Position numbers and translations under genes: made by a program
Notes under the pieces: model-generated
Told to the model about the DNA's origin: nothing
Database searches by the model: none
What the model saw: only the letters and a program-made list of their open reading frames with translations
Source: Acanthochlamys bracteata
Taxonomy: Eukaryota > Streptophyta > Magnoliopsida > Pandanales > Velloziaceae
Direction: 5' to 3'
Length of the DNA: 64,000 bases
NCBI GenBank assembly: GCA_019914995.1
Contig: CM034133.1
Location: 6,076,001 to 6,140,000 of the forward strand
Shown: one piece after another, positions 57,176 through 64,000 of the stretch
How the letters are laid out: every line of letters begins with the position of its first letter
How positions within the stretch are numbered: position 1 is the stretch's first letter

Positions 57176-57624
57176 CTGTAAGGGAGTGTGGGGCGAACTT
57201 GCAATTGGAAGAATTAAGTAATGTGAAGGTACCTCGACCAGCAACCGCAGGTTGGTTCAGCAACATAAGTGTGTTGGCTGCCAAGGGTGAGGAGCTACAT
57301 CCAAGTGCTGATGCCTGCATCCAGAGAATAAAGAGTTTGAGTCCATTAGGAAGTCTATGCAATAGGAGAGTTGTATCTCAGTACGAGTCTTAGGAGAGTT
57401 GTATCTCAGTAGGAATTCTTGTGGCATTAGAATTGCTAAACAGTCTTGTAGCAATCTAGAACTCTAAGAGTGGAGTTCGATAGCTATAAATAAGAAGTGC
57501 CAGGCACTTCATAGGGTATGCAGAAAACTCTTTTATTTTCCGATTTTACTTTTCTTTAGCAATTACATTGTCATCGTTAGCATATCACACACTTGTGCTG
57601 TTTGAGTACACTCAAACCGTAACA
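57176..57624 (+). repeat. 5' LTR of the inner gypsy element
   Basis: 449 bp. TATA-like CTATAAATAAG at about 57484. Contains a tandem copy of TAGGAGAGTTGTATCTCAGT spaced 29 bases apart, also present in the 3' LTR. Confidence 0.93.
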
Positions 57625-57647
57625 TTTGGTACCAGAGCATCGGTCCT

Positions 57648-59030
57648 ATGGAATCATCCACCTCAAACACAGCAGGATCACCGACTTCACCATCTTCTCC
57701 ACAGGATACACGCACCACCACCTTTCTACAAACACCAGCCACTCCGCAAAAGACATACCCCAACCCTCAATTAAGCAACGTCGAAGGCCTACACAAATAT
57801 GAGCTGTTCACGGCTTCGATGAACCAACTTAGCCGTCAGATGGCAGATATAATGGACTTGCTAAGAGCAAGCATAAATCCGGCAGTAATTCGGGGAGAAT
57901 CGGGGTACTTAAAGCCAAACCTTATGCCTACCTCTAGCCCTATCCCTACCTCACAAAGTCAAGCCATACCTACAGAATTTGGATATGTATCTCCTACGAT
58001 AATGACCAACTTCATCAATAACCCCTCCTTGTTAGCCCCTACTACTATGTCACCAATACCCCAAACACAAACCATGATGCCAATATGTCACCCTTCACCA
58101 ATCACCCATCAAGCAAACACCTCTGCCTTAGTTACATCTCTACCGAATGCCTTGCAGCCAACCCCGCTGTCCACTATTACTACCGGGCAGCTGCCCTTAG
58201 TTTCACAAACCGCACAGGTGAACCAAGGCAACAAAAGCAACTCAGGCCAACCCAACGACTCAGTAGGCAACCAAATTATACATCGTCCCCAGGTGAGCTC
58301 TGGCTTGCTGTCCACAATAAGCACAATCAAAACCAACTGCGGAAGGATCGTCATCGATTCCTAAACTTTGACGGAAAGGATCCACATGAGTGGTTATACT
58401 GTGCAGAAAAAATACTTCACATAGCACAACTACTACCGACAAAGTCATCATAGGTGCAATGTACTTACAAGGGGAGGCTAATAGGTGGTACAGAAATTAC
58501 GAGAGGGACAAACCGCGGCACTCATGCAAGGAATTAACAGGGGCTCTTCTTCGACGGTTTGGACCAACAACCTTTGACAATGCCAGTTTCTCCTACAGCA
58601 ACTTAAGCAAACCGGAACTGTGACAGAATACCAAACTGCGGTCGAGGACTTGCGCTCTTGACTGGAACATACTTCGGAGAAAGACTTAATTGGACGATTT
58701 TGTGGTGGGTTGTCAAAGCAAATTTCCATGGATGTCATGGCTATGCAACCTACTGAATTGCAGCAAGCCTATATGATTGCTAGGATGTTTGAACAAAAAC
58801 TAGCTAACAAACAACAAGTGGCACGATAGAACTGCCCCTGAGCAGCATCTTCTTGGCAAAATTCTGGGCAGAGTGTGTCTTCTGTAGCTCAATCATCTAA
58901 CACTACGTCCTACACTACAAAATCACGATCCTCTTTGTCCGTGGTGGATATTAATGAGAGGCGAGCCAAAGGGATTTGTTTCTACTGTGATGCTAAGTAT
59001 TACAAGAGGCATAAGTGCGCCACTAAGTTA
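57648..59030 (+). mobile_element. Gag part of the inner gypsy element
   Basis: Starts MESSTSNTAGSPTSPSSPQD, Pro/Thr/Ser-rich, then the capsid-like trace with MYLQGEANRWYRNYERDKPR and a C-terminal knuckle region CFYCDAKYYKRHKC. The outer element's Gag (from 54940) has the same layout with FLQTPATPHKS against FLQTPATPQKT, so the two are close relatives. Confidence 0.8.
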
Positions 59031-59059
59031 TAATGCATTGGAGGATGCACAGACGAGCA

Positions 59060-62000
59060 CAGTGTGTATGATCTAGACAGTGAAGCAGCAGAAGAAGTCT
59101 TGGCAGAAGATGCTATGCTTTCGTTGAGTGCTATGCATGGCCTCGCTGGACCACAAACAATTCGAGTTGTGGGAAGGATTAAAAAGCAAGAAGTGTTTAT
59201 CCTTACTGATTCTGGTAGCACACATAATTTCATCACTGACAAATTGGCACGACATTTACGGCTATACTCGCAAGATGTGCGGCCTCTCAAAGTGGAGTTA
59301 GCAGATGGATGACCACACTCAATTGAAGTCATCTACAAGGGGATACCATTACAGATACAAGGAGCAAGCTTGGTTGTCGATGCCTATCCTTTTCCACTTG
59401 GAGGTTTGGACCTTGTGCTTGGTATTCAATGGTTAGAGAGTCTTGGCGACGTCATCTGCAATTGACGTCGTTCCGATATGCGTTTCTCTTTGCAAGGCCA
59501 TGAATTCATCTTGCAAGGGATTCGCGAAGGCTGAGTGTCTCAACTCACAAGTCTGCATTCAGGAAACATGTTGTGTTCCTTGCGTTTGGTATCTATCTCC
59601 ACTACAGCAGAGCCAAATAGCAAGGAAAACAATAAAGTACCTACGAGCTTGCAGCCGTTTATCCAGCAATATGCCTCTATTTTCTACCCAAATCTTATGC
59701 TACCCCCGAAGAGGTCTCACGATCATGGAATTCCACTCTTACCTGGGGCACAACCTGCAAACGTGCGACCATATCGCTATCCTCAGGTGCAAAAAGCTGA
59801 GATAGAACGTATAGTGGCCGAGATGTTGTCACAAGGTATCATTAGGCCAAGTTGTTCAGCATTCTCTTTACCTGTGCTCTTAATTAAGAAGAAGGATGGC
59901 TCTTGTAGGTTTTGTGTGGATTATAGAGCTCTCAATGAGATTACGGTGAAGGATAAATACCCAATTCCCGTAATTGATGAGCTCCATGGTGCAAAGGTTT
60001 TCTCTAAGCTGGACTTAAAATCTGGGTACCATCAAATAAGAGTTCGAGAGGAAGATATTCACAAAACATGCCTTTTGGGCTGACGAATGCTCCCTCCACC
60101 TTTCAGTCATTGATCAATAAAGTGTTCCGGCCCTACCTTCGCAAGTTCATCTTAGTTTTCTTTGATGATATCTTGATTTATAGCACGGACTGGCAGACTC
60201 ACCAACAACACCTTGCTATTGTGTTATCAGTTTTGCAGGAACATAGACTATATGCAAACTTATCCAAGTGCAAATTCGGGTGTCGACAATTAGAGTACCT
60301 TGGGCACATTGTCTCCGAACAAGGATTGACAGTAGATGACAGCAAGGTTAAAGCTATGCTAGACTGGCCACCACCAAAATTAGTTACAGAGTTGCGAGGA
60401 TTCTTGGGATTGACTAGATATTACCGAAGATTTGTCAAGAATTATGGACGTATTGCGGCACCTCTTACTGATCTGCTGAAGAAGCAGGCCTTTGAGTGGA
60501 ATGCAGTAGCTAACTCGGCTTTTGAACAAAAAGAGGCAATGTCAACAACACCCGTTCTGGCCGCTCCTAATTTTGATCTACCATTTTCTTTAGAAATTGA
60601 TGCATCTGGACGTGGCATTGGTGCAGTCTTGACACAAGGTAATCGCCCAATAGCTTACTTCAGTAAGTCCCTATCATCTACTGCTTTAGCCAAATCTACT
60701 TATGAAAAAGAACTTATGGCATTAGTTTTGGCTGTTCAAAAAGGGAGACCATATTTATTAGGACACCACTTCACTATTAAGACTGACCATCTGAGCCTCA
60801 AATACTTACTAGAGCAACGTCTTTCCACACACAACCAACACAAGTGGTTAGTTAAGTTGCTTGGCTATGATTATAAAATTGAGTATCGAGTAGGGAAGCA
60901 TAATACAGTGGCAGACGCTCTATCAAGAGTACCGAAAGTTAGCCTTGCCGCTGTGAGTACATTGCAGGTTTCTTTTTGGGATGATTTACACCAAGCACAG
61001 CAAGCTGACCTGTTGATCTTGTCATTGCTGGAAGATGCACGCAATGGTAGCCGGCCAGAGTTGTCCATTTTCAAAGGTTTCTTGCTACACAAAGGGAAGG
61101 CTTGGGTTCCTGCAGGAGCATCTCTGCGAAGGCAGCTTTTGTTTGAAGCTCACAACTCCGCAGCTGGAGGTCATGGTGGGAGATTTTGCACATATAAACG
61201 TTTATCACAACAGTTCTACTGACCAGGTATGTCTAAGGAGGTGCAGAATTACATCGCCTCATGCGCAACATGTGCCAAAGCAAAGGCCGATAATCTCCAA
61301 CCTGCAGGACTGCTACAACTGCTCCCTGTACCATCTGTAGTGTGGTCTGACATTACAATGGATTTTATAGAAGGCTTGCTCATGTCGGAAGGAAAAAATA
61401 TGATCATGGTAGTAGTGGACAGACTCACTAAATATGGACACTTTGTGCCATTAAGACACCCATACTCGGCTATGAGTGTGGCTACGATCTTCACCAAAGA
61501 AATCATCAAACTTCATGGTTGTCCTTCTTCAATTGTCTCTGATAGGGATCCGATATTCATGAGCTCTTTTTGGCAAGAACTTCATCGCTTGCAAGGGACC
61601 TCGTTGCATATGAGTTCGGCATACCATCCTCAAACCGATGGGCAATCGGAAATAGTTAATAAAGGTGTAGAGACATATTTGTGATGCTTCATCGCCAAGC
61701 AGTCACGACATTGGATACGATGGCTTCATTGGGCGGAATACTCTTACAATACTCATATGTACTCGGCTACCAATGTATCCCCATTTGAAGCTGTGTATGG
61801 CAAAAAACCACCACCCATTGTCTCGTTTGCAACTGGATCGATTCACAAGGATGCTATAGGCGTTCAACTTCGTGAGAGAGATGCCATACTAAAGGATTTA
61901 CGGTTTCATCTTCAAAGGGCACAGGATAGGATGAAGAGCATGTATGATAAAAAGCATAGGGAGAAACAAGTCCAACCTGGAGATCGGGTGTTTCTCAAAC

Positions 62001-62330
62001 TTCAACCTTATCGTTAGTCCTCCATGGCAGACCGACGCAATCGCAAGCTTCGCTACAAGTTCTATGGTCCCAATGAAGTTTTATAGCAAATTGGGACAGT
62101 AGCATACAAGCTCAATCTCCCTTCCGATTCAAAAATCCATCCAGTTTTTCATGTGTCTCAACTAAAGACGCAAGGGCTATTCCTCAAGACTTTGAAGAGG
62201 AGCTGCCTCAACTGCCTGCAGAAACAATGCCGCTGCAGTCTACTGAACCTCAAGGGGATATTGTCGAGTCAGTCAACAAGTCAGCAGAGCAAAGCCTCGA
62301 GGACGAGGCTTGTCTTGCAGGCGGAGAGAA
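59060..62330 (+). mobile_element. Pol part of the inner gypsy element
   Basis: Protease: FILTDSGSTHNFITDKLARH. RT: KKDGSCRFCVDYRALNEITV, SKLDLKSGYHQI and VFFDDILIYS with the catalytic Asp pair. RNase H: FSLEIDASGRGIGAVLTQ and LALVLAVQK. Integrase: HH-CC zinc site ending YIASCATCAKAK, core WSDITMDFIEGL, IVSDRDPIF and SAYHPQTDGQSEIV (D-D-E region). C-terminal part: [13 protein letters not shown]. The order is Ty3/gypsy. It is a fossil with a handful of interruptions. Confidence 0.92.
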
Positions 62331-62779
62331 TGTAAGGGAGCGTGGGGCGAACTTGCAGCTGGAAGAATTAAGTAATGTGAAGGTACCTAGACGCAGCAAC
62401 CGCAGGTTAGTTCAGCAACATAAGTGTGTTGGCTGCCAAGGGTGAGGAGCTACATCCAAGTGCTTGATGCCTACATCCATCCAGAGAATAAAGAGTTTGA
62501 ATCCATTAGGAAGTCTATGCATTAGGAGAGTTGTATCTCAGTAGGAGTCTTAGGAGAGTTGTATCTCAGTAGGAATTCTTGTGGCATGAGAATTGCCAAA
62601 CAGTCTTGTAGTACAACTCCAAGAGTGGAGTTCTATACCTATAAATAAGAAGTGCCAGGCACTTCATAGGGTATGCAGAAAACTCTTTTATTTTCCAATT
62701 TTACTTTTCTTTAGCAATTACATTGTCATCGTTAGCATATCAAACACTTGTGTGGTTTGAGTACACTCAAACCGTGACA
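62331..62779 (+). repeat. 3' LTR of the inner gypsy element
   Basis: 449 bp, same structure as the 5' LTR. TATA-like CTATAAATAAG at about 62639. Follows the end of pol directly (CTTGCAGGCGGAGAGAA before it, purine-rich). Confidence 0.93.
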
Positions 62780-64000
62780 AGATCCCTCATTGAAAGAATG
62801 GTAAAGGATAAATACCCTATTCCAGTAATAGATGAGCTTCATGGCGCCCAAACTTTTCTCTAAGTTAGATTTGAAATTCGGGTACCCTCAAATTTCAGTA
62901 AAAGAGGAGGACCTACACAAAACATCTTTTTGCACCCATGACGGCCACTATGAGTTTCTTATCATGCCATTTGGATTAACAAATGCTCCCTCGACATTCA
63001 AATCACTAATGAATGAGGTGTTGACCATATCTTCGTAAATTTGTACCAGTATTCTTTGATGATATTTTAGTATATAGTACTAACCTGTAGGAGCACAAAA
63101 GACACTTAGCCAGCGTTTTGGAAGTTTTGCAAAAAGAAAAGCTTTATGCCAATCTTCCCAAGTGCAAATTTGGTTGCTCACAACTTGACTACATTGGACA
63201 TATTGTTTCAGCAAAGGGAATTTCCGTAGACAAAAGTAAGGTGGGTGCAATGAGGAAGTGGCCAGCGCCTAGGTCAGTAAACGAGCTAAGGGGATTTCTT
63301 GGCTTAACTAGTTACTATCGCTGCTTTGTGCAAAGATATGGAAAGATTGCTGCGCCCTAGACTGACCTACTGAAGGAGCAAGCTTTCAAGTGAACTGATG
63401 AAGCACAAGTTACCTTTGATCAATTGAAAATAGCAATGTCAACCACACCGGTGTGGGCAGCTCTAGATTTTTCTAAGCTATTCTCTTTGGAAACAGATTC
63501 TTCTGACTGAGGCATTGGAGCAGTCTTGACGCAAGACAAAACGACCATTGCCTACTACAGCAAGATATTGTCCACTTCAGCCCTTGGTACGTCTACCTAC
63601 ATAAAAGAATTGATGGCCCTAATACTAGTAGTGTAGAAATAGAGACCATATCTTTTGGGGCATGATTTGTTATTAAAACTGACCACTTGAGTTAAAATAT
63701 TCGCTGGAGCAACGTTTCTCACCTCATGAACAACACAAATGGCTGGCAAAACTCCTTAGATAGGATTATTGCATTAAGTACAGGGCAGGAAAGCATAACA
63801 CTATTGCTGATGCTCTTTCCTGAGCGCCTAGTGCCCAGTTAGCTGCTGTCAGCTCCTTGCATGCTTCCTTTTAGGATGATCATTATAGAGCTCAGCGAGA
63901 AGACCCTACTGTAATTGCCATGCAGGATTGTGTATAGTTGGAAGATCAACCTGAACTTGCAATTGTCCGTGGCTTCTTGACATACCAGGGTAGACTATGG

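Larger units (their letters stand above)
57176..62779 (+). mobile_element. Inner Ty3/gypsy (Reina-like) element, both LTRs present, 5604 bp, TSD AGATC
   Basis: Two 449-bp LTRs (57176-57624 and 62331-62779), each TGTAAGGGAG...ACA, are flanked by perfect AGATC (57171-57175 and 62780-62784). A primer-binding site TTTGGTACCAGAGC follows the 5' LTR. Gag, protease, RT, RNase H and integrase follow in Ty3/gypsy order. By eye the LTRs differ at roughly 20-25 sites plus small indels, about 5%. With a commonly used plant rate of 1.3e-8 per site per year this gives about two million years. It has a handful of breaks in gag-pol. No chromodomain was recognised at the end of pol. Confidence 0.95.
54566..64000 (+). 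mobile_element. Outer Ty3/gypsy (Reina-like) fossil, split by a younger relative; runs off the window
   Basis: Parts: a putative 5' LTR (about 54566-54914, TATA-like CTATAAATAGG at 54775, ending GCAACA), a primer-binding site just after it (TTGTATCAGAG, initiator Met-tRNA type), Gag (about 54940-56280, starting MDSSTTTNQDSPSSP), protease trace, and RT that stops at KKDGS...CVDYRS at 57175 and resumes after 62779 with [20 protein letters not shown] and LYANLPKCKFGC. RNase H continues to the end of the window. The 3' LTR is outside. Many breaks; clearly older than the element inside it. Confidence 0.85.

Noticed and set aside
57145-57393. ORF spanning the 5' edge of the inner gypsy LTR
   Set aside because: It joins outer-element RT sequence to LTR sequence by chance.

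Overview
The window is nuclear DNA of a flowering plant, almost certainly a eudicot. The signs are AT-rich intergenic DNA, short GT-AG introns, an RFI2-like RING-H2 gene, LSM4 and GH1 beta-glucosidase exons, and plant families of transposable elements (Sirevirus-type copia, Reina-like gypsy, CACTA, MULE, hAT MITEs). No bacterial features, tRNA, rRNA or CRISPR array were seen. The species cannot be named from the sequence.

Layout. 1-7642: 3' part of a Sirevirus-like Ty1/copia element with an additional ORF after pol, a cluster of polypurine tracts and a complete 3' LTR. 7.65-9.7 kb: remains of a CACTA TNP2 transposase and of a second copia element, both on the minus strand. 10.36-13.2 kb: multi-exon GH1 beta-glucosidase pseudogene (+). 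13.67-21.19 kb: the one apparently intact host gene, a six-exon RFI2-like RING-H2 E3 ubiquitin ligase (-, 426 aa). Its introns hold a tandem triplication, microsatellites and a hAT MITE. 22-25.7 kb: AT-rich stretch with a broken Myb/SANT-like (LIMYB-type) gene inside a possible transposon. 25.9-33.6 kb: fossil Ty3/gypsy element on the minus strand, split by a 2.7-kb CACTA element that carries pieces of a host PPPDE/DeSI-like protease gene. 34.0-34.6 kb: last three exons of LSM4 without the Sm domain. 35.4-35.9 kb: second hAT MITE. 36.5-38.7 kb: deleted CACTA with TNP2 N-terminal and TNPA-like C-terminal pieces. 39.6-46.2 kb: a complete-looking but mutated Mutator-like element with about 0.5-kb terminal inverted repeats and a FAR1/MURA-type transposase pseudogene. 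47.4-54.5 kb: decayed Sirevirus-like gag plus two probable solo LTRs, the first with a third hAT MITE that contains a perfect 30-bp hairpin. 54.6-64.0 kb: a Ty3/gypsy element interrupted inside its RT region by a related 5.6-kb gypsy element flanked by a perfect 5-bp target duplication.

Biology. The window reads as a transposon graveyard between a few host genes. Only the RFI2-like ligase looks able to make a full protein. Several insertions can be ordered in time: gypsy before CACTA at 26-33 kb; outer gypsy before inner gypsy at 55-64 kb; solo LTR before MITE at 49-52 kb. Nothing here shows a new working biochemical system. The most informative structures are the MULE with hairpin-bearing ends, the gene-capturing CACTA, the related hAT MITEs and the orphan LSM4 tail.
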